The notes below the pieces were generated by a model that saw only the letters and a list, made by a program, of their open reading frames with translations, was not told where the DNA came from and did not search any database. From Nitrospiraceae bacterium UBA2600 (GTDB lineage: Bacteria; Nitrospirota; Thermodesulfovibrionia; Thermodesulfovibrionales; Thermodesulfovibrionaceae), in assembly GCA_002339325.1 (NCBI GenBank), contig DDKK01000036.1, positions 1 through 64,000 on the forward strand: a stretch of DNA of 64,000 bases, in the 5' to 3' direction. The first letter of the stretch is position 1; every line of letters starts with the position of its first letter. The position numbers and the translations under genes are program-made. Below, piece after piece: positions 52,401-61,015 of this stretch.

Positions 52401-52524
52401 CCTTAGCACCCTTTGTTCTCAGCTCAGCGGCATAAGCTTTTGTGGGTTCAAGATTAAGTCCCAATGAGCTGAGAAGAAGAGCACCAGTGGAGATTTTCAA
52501 AAAACTTCGCCTTGTAAGCTCCAT
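49462..52524 (-). CDS. fdhA: Formate dehydrogenase alpha subunit, selenocysteine-containing
   Basis: 1020 residues when the in-frame TGA at 51967-51969 is read as selenocysteine (residue 186; context HQARI-U-HSPTVAALG, the conserved Sec position of formate dehydrogenases). It has a Tat signal (TRRSFLKIS) with hydrophobic stretch, a [4Fe-4S] motif CPYCSVGC ... CPKG (about 47-84), then molybdopterin domains (GNPAENHPVA, GMAGGGINALRGESNVQG) and a C-terminal MGD-binding domain. It oxidises formate in the periplasm with a Mo or W bis-MGD cofactor. A sigma-54 promoter and a structured leader lie upstream. A conventional stop-to-stop reading splits it into 185 and 818 residues. Confidence 0.94.
51921..51964 (-). 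promoter_or_regulatory. SECIS-like hairpin after the Sec codon
   Basis: On the minus strand, starting 2 bases after the UGA, CTCCCCTAC (51956-51964) pairs with GTAGAGGAG (51921-51929) with one mismatch. Across a small internal loop, an 8-base arm (51945-51952, AGCGGCTC) pairs with GAGTCGTT (51932-51939) allowing G-U pairs, closed by a 5-base loop TGGGA. Position and size fit the bacterial SECIS bound by SelB. Confidence 0.8.
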
Positions 52525-52558
52525 ATTACCTCCTCCTTTAAAATTTTTAAATAAAAAA

Positions 52559-52594
52559 GGGATACCCTAAGGCTTTCCACCTCAAGAGTATCCC
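52559..52594 (-). terminator. Intrinsic terminator inside the fdhA leader (attenuator candidate)
   Basis: On the minus strand GGGATAC (52588-52594) pairs with GTATCCC (52559-52565). CTTGAGG and CCTTAGG continue the stem inward with two G-U pairs and one bulge. TTTTTTAT follows (plus strand 52551-52558). It lies between the sigma-54 promoter and the fdhA Shine-Dalgarno (AGGAGGAGG), so it would stop transcription before the gene unless disrupted. Confidence 0.75.
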
Positions 52595-52601
52595 CCCTCT
52601 C

Positions 52602-52643
52602 CCGATTAAATTTATTAGGGGGCTGTATGGAAAATTTAATCGG
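52602..52643 (-). promoter_or_regulatory. Upstream leader hairpin of fdhA with pseudoknot potential
   Basis: CCGATTAAATTT and AAATTTAATCGG form a perfect 12-bp stem (52602-52613 with 52632-52643). Its 18-base loop carries, on the minus strand, CCCCCT (52617-52622), which can pair with AGGGGG (52593-52598). That G-tract overlaps the first bases of the downstream terminator stem, so the loop pairing and the terminator compete. Confidence 0.65.
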
Positions 52644-52663
52644 TTCATCTAAACTTTATTAGT

Positions 52664-52680
52664 TACAATTATCGTGCCAA
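52664..52680 (-). promoter_or_regulatory. Sigma-54 (-24/-12) promoter of fdhAB
   Basis: The minus strand reads TTGGCACG (52673-52680), four bases, then TTGTA (52664-52668). This matches the consensus TGGCACG-N4-TTGCA except for T in place of C at -12, with exact GG-to-G spacing. The start point is expected near 52653, giving a leader of about 128 bases to the fdhA ATG at 52524. Confidence 0.85.
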
Positions 52681-52758
52681 TAGATTTCCACCTATAATCA
52701 ATGAGTTATGAAATAAGTGGGTGCAACTTTTTTTGCTAACAAGCGGAAGTGTAAAAAA

Positions 52759-54186
52759 TTATTTCAGGGAGGCTCTATTGCTTTTCAGTCTCTTATTTAA
52801 AGCTTGTCGAGTAATTCCGAGCATAGATGCTGCAATTCCCTGATTACCCTGTGCCCTTCTCATTGCCTCTTTTACCAATAAGTCCTCCATTTCTCTTAAT
52901 GTAGGAAGCTTATCGGGAAATCTCATTTGAATATAGAATTTTACTATCTCACTTTTAAATTCATTATCAAGAGCACTGCCTATGTCTATTATGTCTTTGA
53001 AAATTTCCAATGAAAGGACATTGGAAGAACATCTTGTTACAGCGTCATAAACTAACATTTTCAACTCTCTTATATTGCCAGGAAAGGTATAATTACTAAG
53101 AAGAATTAAGAGTTCTTCAGGGTATTTGGGAGGTTTTTTACCTAAAGAAATAGCAGCTTCTTTTATGAAATGGTCTAACAAAACGGGAATATCATCTTTT
53201 CTCTCTCTAAGTGGAGGTAGGTGAACATGATGAGCTTTAAGTCTAAAGAAAAGGTCTTTTCTGAATGACCCCTTCTTTACCATTTCTTGAATGTTTTGAT
53301 TCGTCGCAACTATTATTCTTGTATCTGAAATTTTAGGAATGTCTGAACCAATTGGATAATAAATCTTTTCCTGAAGAACTCTTAAAAGTTTTAATTGAGA
53401 TGGTTCAGTAAGGTCACCAATCTCATCAAGAAATAGAGTTCCACCTTTTGCTTTAGCAATTAATCCTTCCCTATTAGAAATTGCTCCTGTAAAAGCACCT
53501 TTTTTATGTCCAAAAAGAGTATCAGAAAACATGTTATCATCAAGACCTGCCACATTTATTGCCACAAAATCACCCTTCTTTCCACTGATTTTATGTATTG
53601 CTCTTGCCACAAGTTCCTTTCCAGTTCCTGTCTCTCCAGTTATTAATACGGGTTGCTCAGTTTTTGATATAACTTCTATGTATTTAAACAATCCCCTCAT
53701 TTTCTGATTGACAGTAATAATTTCAGAAAAGTATTCTTCATTCTCAAGTTTATCTTCGATTAGTCTATATTTGAGCCCAATTATCTCTTCCCTTAACCTA
53801 TTCATCTCAAGAGTATTTTTAAGAGATGAGAGTAGTTTATTAGGTTCTACAGGTTTTACTAAATAGTCAGAAGCCCCCATCTTTATACATTCTACCGCTG
53901 TATCTATCTCTTTAATTGCTGTTATTATTATTACCGGTATTTCTGGATACTCGACAGTTAAGAATTTAAGAAGTTCAAAACCTGAAAGATAAGGCATTGA
54001 TAAGTCAAGAAGAATTAGAGAGAATGACCTTTCCTTTAAAACTAATGGCAATTCTCTTGCATCTTCAAAGAGTGTTATATCACTTATTCCAGATTGCTTT
54101 ACTATGAGAGAATAGGTATAGAGAGATTCTTTTTCATCATCAACTATTGCTATGCTGTAGTTAAAATTTTCCTTTTTAAGACTCAT
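52759..54186 (-). CDS. NtrC-family sigma-54-dependent response regulator
   Basis: 475 residues. Receiver domain (about 8-125) with phosphoacceptor in LILLDLSMPYLSG and KP in YLVKPVEP. AAA+ domain (about 160-395) with Walker A GETGTGKELVARAIH, the sigma-54 loop KGAFTGA, Walker B GGTLFLDEIGD and LPPLRERKDDIP. C-terminal Fis-type HTH (NQGIAASMLGITRQALNKRL). All activator motifs are intact. Its gene ends 78 bases before the -24 element of fdhAB, so control of formate dehydrogenase is the obvious inference. It overlaps the kinase gene by 11 bases. Confidence 0.93.
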   Translation of the reverse strand: MSLKKENFNYSIAIVDDEKESLYTYSLIVKQSGISDITLFEDARELPLVLKERSFSLILLDLSMPYLSGFELLKFLTVEYPEIPVIIITAIKEIDTAVECIKMGASDYLVKPVEPNKLLSSLKNTLEMNRLREEIIGLKYRLIEDKLENEEYFSEIITVNQKMRGLFKYIEVISKTEQPVLITGETGTGKELVARAIHKISGKKGDFVAINVAGLDDNMFSDTLFGHKKGAFTGAISNREGLIAKAKGGTLFLDEIGDLTEPSQLKLLRVLQEKIYYPIGSDIPKISDTRIIVATNQNIQEMVKKGSFRKDLFFRLKAHHVHLPPLRERKDDIPVLLDHFIKEAAISLGKKPPKYPEELLILLSNYTFPGNIRELKMLVYDAVTRCSSNVLSLEIFKDIIDIGSALDNEFKSEIVKFYIQMRFPDKLPTLREMEDLLVKEAMRRAQGNQGIAASMLGITRQALNKRLKSNRASLK

Positions 54187-55324
54187 AGGGTAAGCATATC
54201 TTTACTGCTGTGCCTTTATTTTCCTCTGAGTTGATTAATATTTCACCCCCAAATTCTTCTACTATGGACTTTGAAAGATAAAGCCCCAGTCCAGAGCCTC
54301 CGGTTGAATATTTTGTAGAGAAGAAAGGTTCGAAAATATGAGGCATTATGTTTCGGGGTATTCCAATGCCTTCATCTTTAATTTCTATAATTACTTTATT
54401 CCCCTCAATACCTGTGCAGACTGACACACTTTTATGTCTATCTGGCAAAGACTGAAGGGCATTTGTAAGGAGATTTATTATAACCTGTTCCAGTTTTTGT
54501 AAGTTACCTTTTACTTCAGGAATAGAATCTAAGAGATGAATATTAAAATTTTCTGTATACAAAAAGATGTGATGATTCAGTATGCTTATAACTCTCTTTA
54601 TGACCTCATTTACATTAATCATCGAGAGTTCGGATTTAAGGCCTTCCCTTATATATTTTTTAAAATCATCTATTGTATCTGAAATCCTGTTTATTCCATC
54701 GATAAGAGACATCATAAGCCTCGGAACTACTTTATTAACCTCTGCGGAAGGAATACCACCTAACAGAAATTCGTTATTTTCACTTTCGTGTTCTCTAATG
54801 AGTTTAAAGACATCATTCCAAGTCTGAAAAACTATCTTGAGATTGTTTACCATAAAATTGCAGATGTTATTTATTTCATGAGATATACTTGAGGTTACGA
54901 GGTCAACGGATTTTAGTTTATCCTGAAGTATCAACTGAGCGTTCTTTTTACGCCTTTCTTCCTTTTGTTTTATTTTTTCAGTTATTTCTTGGAATGTTAA
55001 TACTACCAATCTTTGCTCTTCATTTGGTATGGGGTATAGATTGAAAAGCAAAACTCCTTTTGTGTCATCATTTTTTTGATAGGTGATTACTCTTTTTTCC
55101 TCGATACTGTAGCAATCTTTTATTAGCTTTATAAAGTTTAGATATTCATCTTCCTGAAATAAACAAGATAAATTCCTTGCTTCCCCGAAAAAATCCTTCG
55201 CCTTTTCATTGGCATATATAATTTCATATCTCTCTGGGTCAAATATTATTAACGGTGACAAGTAGGATTCTATAAATTTTGACAATACCTCTGTTATCGT
55301 AGTTTCTGTAAGAAAAATCTTCAT
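54176..55324 (-). CDS. Cytoplasmic PAS histidine kinase
   Basis: 382 residues: a PAS-like sensor region (about 15-120; SPLIIFDPERYEIIYANEKA), then a helical stretch with the H-box SISHEINNICNFM, N-box NLLTNALQSL, G1 DEGIGIP, F-box FEPFFST, and G2 GGSGLGLYLSKSIVEEFGG. No membrane helix is present, so it senses a cytoplasmic signal. It is the partner of the adjacent NtrC-type regulator and overlaps purM by 4 bases, so its base-level expression is tied to housekeeping genes. Confidence 0.9.
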   Translation of the reverse strand: MKIFLTETTITEVLSKFIESYLSPLIIFDPERYEIIYANEKAKDFFGEARNLSCLFQEDEYLNFIKLIKDCYSIEEKRVITYQKNDDTKGVLLFNLYPIPNEEQRLVVLTFQEITEKIKQKEERRKKNAQLILQDKLKSVDLVTSSISHEINNICNFMVNNLKIVFQTWNDVFKLIREHESENNEFLLGGIPSAEVNKVVPRLMMSLIDGINRISDTIDDFKKYIREGLKSELSMINVNEVIKRVISILNHHIFLYTENFNIHLLDSIPEVKGNLQKLEQVIINLLTNALQSLPDRHKSVSVCTGIEGNKVIIEIKDEGIGIPRNIMPHIFEPFFSTKYSTGGSGLGLYLSKSIVEEFGGEILINSEENKGTAVKICLPYES

Positions 55325-56349
55325 TTTATTTCTACTTCTCTTGAGCCTTCTCTGGTTTCACCTATCATATAGCTCTCGTATCCCTCTTTGCTTAGGATTT
55401 TTATAGCTTCATCAGTATTTTGTTTATCTACTATAAAAATAAATCCTATTCCCATATTGAACACTCTATACATCTCGGAATCACTTATCCTCCCTGTTTT
55501 CTGAATAAAATCAAATATTGGATTTATATTCCAACTATTTTTGTTTACTACAGCTGAAATGTTAGAAGGAAAAATTCTTGGAAGATTGCCTGTAATTCCT
55601 CCGCCTGTTATATGAGCCATTCCCTTAATATTTAATCTGTCTTTGATTGCATTAAATGCATTAACGTATATTCTTGTTGGTTTAAGTAATTCGTCTGCAA
55701 GTAAACAGCCAAGTTCGGGAATATACTGCTCAAGTTTGAATTTTCCTATCTCAAATAGCACCTTTCTTGCGAGAGAAAAACCGTTGCTGTGTAATCCCGA
55801 GGAAGCAACTCCTATGATAGCATCACCAACTTTTATATCTGAGCCGTTTATTATTCTCTTCCTTTCAACAATCCCAACGGCAAAACCTGCCATATCATAT
55901 TCATTTTCCCTGTAAAAACCTGGTAGTTCAGCGGTCTCACCTCCAATTAGAGCACAACCTGCCTGCCTACAGCCCTCTACTATACCTTTTATTACCTCCG
56001 ATGCTTTCTCTGCTTTCAGCTTACCTGTAGCAAAATAATCAAGAAAAAATAAGGGCTCTGCTCCTACGGTTAAAATATCATTGACACACATTGCAACAAG
56101 GTCTATACCAACAGTATCATGTTTATCTACCTCAAAGGCTATTTTAAGTTTTGTTCCCACCCCATCGGTGCCACTAACTAAGATAGGCTCTTTATATTTC
56201 GATATATCAAGTTTAAAAAGTCCTGCAAAAAGGCCTATGTCAGTAAGAACCTCCTTACGAAATGTTTTTCTAACCATAGGAGAAATCATGCTTACAAATC
56301 TATCTGCTTCATCAATATCAACGCCGGCTTTTTTATAGGTAATGCTCAT
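55321..56349 (-). CDS. purM: Phosphoribosylformylglycinamidine cyclo-ligase (AIR synthetase)
   Basis: 342 residues with VSGTDGVGTKLKIAFEV, DLVAMCVNDILTVGAEPLFFLDY, GGETAELPGFY and MAHITGGGITGNLPRI. It closes the imidazole ring in purine synthesis, making aminoimidazole ribotide. It overlaps nadC by 4 bases. Confidence 0.96.
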   Translation of the reverse strand: MSITYKKAGVDIDEADRFVSMISPMVRKTFRKEVLTDIGLFAGLFKLDISKYKEPILVSGTDGVGTKLKIAFEVDKHDTVGIDLVAMCVNDILTVGAEPLFFLDYFATGKLKAEKASEVIKGIVEGCRQAGCALIGGETAELPGFYRENEYDMAGFAVGIVERKRIINGSDIKVGDAIIGVASSGLHSNGFSLARKVLFEIGKFKLEQYIPELGCLLADELLKPTRIYVNAFNAIKDRLNIKGMAHITGGGITGNLPRIFPSNISAVVNKNSWNINPIFDFIQKTGRISDSEMYRVFNMGIGFIFIVDKQNTDEAIKILSKEGYESYMIGETREGSREVEIK

Positions 56350-57206
56350 AGAACCTCCCTAATTTTCATACTAATATCAACGGCTTTTGCTGAGTGTGTA
56401 AGTGCTCCAATAGACACAAAATCAACGCCTGTCGAGGCTATCTCATGTATATTTTCAAGATTTACTCCCCCAGATACTTCAAGCAAAACCTTGCCCTTTG
56501 CTATTTGCACTGCTTTTTTTATACTCTCCATATCCATATTATCAAGCATTACTATGTCTGCACCTTCTAAAACTGCTTCCTTTAACTCTTCAATATTCTT
56601 GACCTCTATTTCAATTTTCTGATGAATAGCTTTTTTTTTGGATAGCTTTATGGCATCTTTTACAGAACCTGTAATTTTAATGTGGTTGTCCTTTATTAAG
56701 ACAGCATCATAAAGGGCAAATCGGTGATTAAAACCTCCACCTACACGGACAGCATATTTTTCCATGAATCTCATACAGGGAGTTGTTTTTCTTGTATCGA
56801 GTATTTTTATATCATATCCTTCTGTTTTCCTCACAAACTTGGATGTCAGTGTAGCAATACCAGAAAGTCTCTGGAGGATATTAAGGGCAATACGTTCTCC
56901 TGCAAGTAATAGCCTCGCATTACCCTTCAATTCAGAGATTATTTCTCCCTTTTTAACAAAATCTCCATCGTTGCAATAATCTATGAAATCCACACCATCT
57001 GATTTGAGCTTAAAATATGAAGAAAGAACTACAAAAAAACGTTTTATAAAAGGTAAACCAGCTAAAATACAATCTTCTTTACAAATTATATGAGCTTTAG
57101 CAAAAGTATCTTCTGGAATTAGTAGTTCCGATGTTATGTCTCCATTTCCAATATCCTCTAATATTGCAAGGTTAAAAAACTTATCAACAATAGGATTAAA
57201 CATCAT
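56346..57206 (-). CDS. nadC: Nicotinate-nucleotide pyrophosphorylase (quinolinate phosphoribosyltransferase)
   Basis: 286 residues with DIGNGDITSELLIPE, LNILQRLSGIAT, DTRKTTPCMRFMEKYAVRVGG and EVSGGVNLENI. It converts quinolinate and PRPP to nicotinate mononucleotide, the step before nadD. It overlaps the unknown gene upstream by 4 bases. Confidence 0.95.
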   Translation of the reverse strand: MMFNPIVDKFFNLAILEDIGNGDITSELLIPEDTFAKAHIICKEDCILAGLPFIKRFFVVLSSYFKLKSDGVDFIDYCNDGDFVKKGEIISELKGNARLLLAGERIALNILQRLSGIATLTSKFVRKTEGYDIKILDTRKTTPCMRFMEKYAVRVGGGFNHRFALYDAVLIKDNHIKITGSVKDAIKLSKKKAIHQKIEIEVKNIEELKEAVLEGADIVMLDNMDMESIKKAVQIAKGKVLLEVSGGVNLENIHEIASTGVDFVSIGALTHSAKAVDISMKIREVL

Positions 57207-57682
57207 CTTCTGAGGAAAAGTCTTAAGATACCAAAAATTCCTCCAGCAACTGCTGTTACAGCAAGAGCGCTTTTCCAGTCAAAAAGAGTTGTTATATTAC
57301 CTTCAACATTTTTACCCACCACAATTAGAGCTGCTGAATTCTTAACTTCCACATTATTGCCAATTACTAAACCGGCAGCTGATTTTTTTATTTTTGCCTC
57401 TTCCTTTCCTATTGACAGGGGACTAAATGAAAAATTTATTTCTGTCTTTTCTCCCATAGAAACTCCACTTATACATTGATTCATGCTTATATCTGTTGCT
57501 TTAACAAAACCTATAGCACCTTGAGTTATCTCGGCCTTCTCCGCATCAACACTTAAAGCGCATACCTGTTGCATTTCAGCGCTCCCTGCTTCTACGGCTC
57601 TAATAGTGCTCTGTTTTACATTCATGAACTCAGCTTCAGCTATATCCATATTCTGACTTTCGATTTCTATTTTTTGCTCCAT
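57203..57682 (-). CDS. Unknown protein: repetitive beta-rich chain with C-terminal membrane anchor
   Basis: 159 residues; I do not recognise a family. The first 130 residues consist of short imperfect units with alternating small and hydrophobic positions and recurring V/I-E-N/K and S-A-A/G turns (MDIAEAEFMNVKQSTIRAVE, KKSAAGLVIGNNVEVKNSA). They suggest a beta-solenoid like bactofilins or polymer-forming proteins. Residues 136-155 form one membrane helix, followed by LRR. No signal peptide is seen, so it may be a tail-anchored cytoplasmic protein. Located between valS and nadC in the operon; a GGAGG ribosome site is present. Confidence 0.55.
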   Translation of the reverse strand: MEQKIEIESQNMDIAEAEFMNVKQSTIRAVEAGSAEMQQVCALSVDAEKAEITQGAIGFVKATDISMNQCISGVSMGEKTEINFSFSPLSIGKEEAKIKKSAAGLVIGNNVEVKNSAALIVVGKNVEGNITTLFDWKSALAVTAVAGGIFGILRLFLRR

Positions 57683-57693
57683 TTTTTTACCTC

Positions 57694-60522
57694 CTAATTG
57701 AGTTCTTCAAGAACCTTAAGATTCTCTTTTATTTTATCACTTCTCATAAGAAGTTCTTCATATTTTGACCTATCCTTCTCCACAACATCCTTAGGAGCAT
57801 TCTTTATGAAATCTTCATTCATAAGTTTTTTGTTTAAAAATTTTATCTCTTCTTCGGTTTTTCTAAGTTCTTTAAGAAGTCTATTTTTCTCCTTTTCTAT
57901 GTCTATCATGTCTTTTACGGGGATGTAGATTTCGAAATCTCTCTCAACAGCTATGGCGCTACCCTTTTGCCTGATTATGTTACCTGCAATTTCCAGATTA
58001 TTCACTTTCGCAAGCTTATTTATAAATTTAGCTGATTCTTTCAGTATGTTATTCACTTCTTCATTGAAGGTTTTTATAAAAACGTCTACTCTTGCTGATG
58101 GAGGGATGTTAAGTTCTCCTCTTATGCTTCTTATGCCAGATATGCTATTGATAAGATGGTTCATCTTTATTTCAGAGTTTTCATCTCTTGATATGTCCTC
58201 TGCTTTAGGGTATGAGGATATCATTAGAGATTTGTCTTTTTTTAAGATATTAAGCCATATCTCCTCTGTCACAAATGGCATAAAGGGATGAAGAAGTTTA
58301 ATTATATTTTCAAATACGAAAAAAAGACAGTTTACAGTGTCTTCCTTCGTATCATCTTCAGAATAGAGTATAACTTTAGAAAACTCAATATACCAGTCAC
58401 AGAATTCATGCCATAGAAATTGATAAATAGCTCCTGCAGCATCATTAAATCTGTATGCTTCAAGAGCCCGATTTGTCTCATGTATTGTGAATGAAAGCCT
58501 TGAAAGAATCCATTTATCCTTAAGCTCTCTAACTTCATCAACGGAAACAGTATCTTTCGTTCTTAATTTAGAAAAGCCCATGATGAACTTCATGGCATTC
58601 CATATTTTATTTATAAAATGTCTATAGCCTTCTACTCTATCTTCTGAAAATTTAATATCCCTTCCTTGCGCCGCAAAGGCAGCTAAAGTGAACCTAAAAG
58701 CATCTGCTCCATATTTTTCTATCATTACTAAAGGGTCAACTACATTTCCTTTAGACTTACTCATTTTCTGCCCTTTCGAGTCTCTTACAAGTGCATGAAT
58801 ATAAACATCTTTGAATGGGACTTCTTTCATAAATTTCATTCCCATCATAATCATTCTGGCAACCCAGAAAAATATAATGTCAAAACCTGTAACAAGCACA
58901 CTTGTTGGATAAAACCTCTTCAGTTCCTCTGTTTCCTCTGGCCAACCAAGAGTAGAGAAAGGCCAGAGAGCTGAAGAAAACCATGTATCGAGCACATCTG
59001 GGTCTTGAATAAACTCTTTACTTCCGCATTTAGGGCATTTTTCTGGTTCTTCTCTACTTGATAAAGGTATAATCTCTTTGGGAATTTTTATTATCTTAGC
59101 TTTGCCTTCAATCTCTTCTTTTGATATTCCATAACTTCTTAATTCAGAGAAACTTCCACCCCATACCTCTTTTTCTCCTAATTTGATAGGTTTGTAGAAG
59201 AGAATTTCGATTAGTCTTCCCTGTTCAACTCCATCTGGCGTTTTGCAGTCAGTACAGTACCAAACAGGAATTCTATGTCCCCACCAAAGCTGTCTGGAGA
59301 TACACCAGTCTCTTATATCCCTCATCCATGCATAGTAGTTGTTTATCCAGCCCTCAGGAATAAATTTTATTTGACCTTCCTGCACAACCCTTACTGCTTC
59401 ATCTGCAAGAGGTTTGATTTTTACATACCACTGAACTGTTTGGAAGGGCTCTATTATCGTTTTACACCTGTAACAGTGTCCTACTGCATGTTTATGTTTT
59501 TCAATCTTTTCAAGAAGTCCTAATTCAGTAAGGTCTGTAATTATCTTATTTCTTGCCTCATATCTGTCTATTCCCTCGTATTTACCTGCTTGAACAGTCA
59601 TTTTACCCTCTTCGTCAATAACAGATACATAAGGAAGTGAATGTCTCTGAGCTATTTCAGCATCATTGAAATCATGGGATGGTGTGACCTTTACCGCTCC
59701 TGTTCCAAACTCCATGTCTACGGATTCATCAGCAATTACGGGAATTTCTCTGTTTACGAGAGGGAGAATAAGAGTCTTTCCGATTAAATTTTTATATCGC
59801 TTGTCTTCTGGATTTACAGCAACAGCAGTATCTCCGAGCATTGTCTCTGGGCGGGTTGTAGCTACGATAATGTAATTGTTTGGATTTTCTCTAAGGGGAT
59901 ATTTGATATAGTAAAGCTTGCCTTCAATTTCCTCATGTTCAACTTCAAGGTCTGAAAGAGCGGTATGGCATCTCGGACACCAGTTAATAAGCCGCAAATC
60001 TCTGTATATTAAACCTTCTTCAAAAAGCCTTATAAAAACCTCTCTTACGGCATTACTTAATCCCTCATCCATTGTGAAACGCAAACGAGACCAATCGCAA
60101 GATGCACCTATTCTTTTTAATTGGTCAATTATTCTTCCTCCACAGGCATCTTTCCACTGCCATACGCGCTGAAGAAACTTATCTCTGCCAAGCTGATACC
60201 TGTCAAGACCTTCCTGAAGAAGCTGTCTTTCCACGACGTTCTGAGTTGCTATTCCTGCATGGTCTGTTCCTGGAAGCCATAGACTACAGTATCCGAGCAT
60301 TCTTTTCCATCTTATGAGGATATCCTGTAAGGTTGCATTTAAAGCATGCCCCATGTGCAGTGTACCTGTAACATTTGGCGGTGGAATGACTATACAGTAT
60401 GAAGGGGTATTTTTGTCTTCATGAGGTTTAAAAAAACCCTTTTCTTCCCAGTAATTATAAAGTTTTGTCTCAATTTCAGCGGGTGAGTAGCTTTCTGAAA
60501 TAGAATTCTTATTGTCAAGCAT
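57694..60522 (-). CDS. valS: Valyl-tRNA synthetase
   Basis: 942 residues: HIGH region PPPNVTGTLHMGHALN, editing domain TTRPETMLGDTAVAVNP, KMSKS loop GQKMSKSKGN, anticodon-binding domain and the C-terminal coiled-coil arm (about 875-940) typical of ValRS. The four-cysteine CxxC pairs (CPRCHT, CPKCGS) are seen in insertions. It overlaps the pseudo-receiver gene by 8 bases. Confidence 0.97.
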   Translation of the reverse strand: MLDNKNSISESYSPAEIETKLYNYWEEKGFFKPHEDKNTPSYCIVIPPPNVTGTLHMGHALNATLQDILIRWKRMLGYCSLWLPGTDHAGIATQNVVERQLLQEGLDRYQLGRDKFLQRVWQWKDACGGRIIDQLKRIGASCDWSRLRFTMDEGLSNAVREVFIRLFEEGLIYRDLRLINWCPRCHTALSDLEVEHEEIEGKLYYIKYPLRENPNNYIIVATTRPETMLGDTAVAVNPEDKRYKNLIGKTLILPLVNREIPVIADESVDMEFGTGAVKVTPSHDFNDAEIAQRHSLPYVSVIDEEGKMTVQAGKYEGIDRYEARNKIITDLTELGLLEKIEKHKHAVGHCYRCKTIIEPFQTVQWYVKIKPLADEAVRVVQEGQIKFIPEGWINNYYAWMRDIRDWCISRQLWWGHRIPVWYCTDCKTPDGVEQGRLIEILFYKPIKLGEKEVWGGSFSELRSYGISKEEIEGKAKIIKIPKEIIPLSSREEPEKCPKCGSKEFIQDPDVLDTWFSSALWPFSTLGWPEETEELKRFYPTSVLVTGFDIIFFWVARMIMMGMKFMKEVPFKDVYIHALVRDSKGQKMSKSKGNVVDPLVMIEKYGADAFRFTLAAFAAQGRDIKFSEDRVEGYRHFINKIWNAMKFIMGFSKLRTKDTVSVDEVRELKDKWILSRLSFTIHETNRALEAYRFNDAAGAIYQFLWHEFCDWYIEFSKVILYSEDDTKEDTVNCLFFVFENIIKLLHPFMPFVTEEIWLNILKKDKSLMISSYPKAEDISRDENSEIKMNHLINSISGIRSIRGELNIPPSARVDVFIKTFNEEVNNILKESAKFINKLAKVNNLEIAGNIIRQKGSAIAVERDFEIYIPVKDMIDIEKEKNRLLKELRKTEEEIKFLNKKLMNEDFIKNAPKDVVEKDRSKYEELLMRSDKIKENLKVLEELN

Positions 60523-61015
60523 TTTTCCTCTCTAAAACCTCCATAAATTCTCTAAGAATATTTCCAACTTCTTTTCTGACAATTTCATTTAGATAAGGCT
60601 TCAATTTTTCCACTAAAACTTCAATTTCCTCTAAGGGCTTAGGTTGAACTTCACTTTTCGCTGGCTTTATGTTTAGAGAAATCATTTCTCTAAACTCCTC
60701 TTCTCCGAGAGGACTTACAAGAATCTCTACTCCAAGATTTCTAAAAGCCGACAAATCCATAGAAGAATAAAAATTTATCACTAATACTATAGGCAAAAGG
60801 AGAGAGTATTTTTCTCTGACCTCTTTACAAAGATTTAATAATCGCTCTCCTCCAACTTCCTCATGACACATGACAATATCTGGCTCAAAGTATGACATTT
60901 TTCTCAGAGCTTCTTCTTCATTAGAACAAGAAAAAACTGTAACCTCTTGCTCTACTAAACTTCTTTTTATAAAGTCATTCAAAAGAGATTTTTTTTCAAT
61001 TAACAAAATTTTCAT
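60515..61015 (-). CDS. Pseudo-receiver domain protein
   Basis: 166 residues. Residues 1-115 have the receiver fold pattern (MKILLIEKKSLL; FEPDIVMCHEEVGGERLL; EILVSPLGEEEF) but lack phosphorylation chemistry. The acidic pair near 7-8 is reduced to one Glu, the phosphoacceptor position is His51 (PDIVMCH), and the conserved Lys is Ser101. The C-terminal 50 residues form a charged coiled coil (EEIEVLVEKLKPYLNEIVRK). It overlaps mlaC by 4 bases. A scaffold or protein-binding role is an inference. Confidence 0.7.
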   Translation of the reverse strand: MKILLIEKKSLLNDFIKRSLVEQEVTVFSCSNEEEALRKMSYFEPDIVMCHEEVGGERLLNLCKEVREKYSLLLPIVLVINFYSSMDLSAFRNLGVEILVSPLGEEEFREMISLNIKPAKSEVQPKPLEEIEVLVEKLKPYLNEIVRKEVGNILREFMEVLERKNA

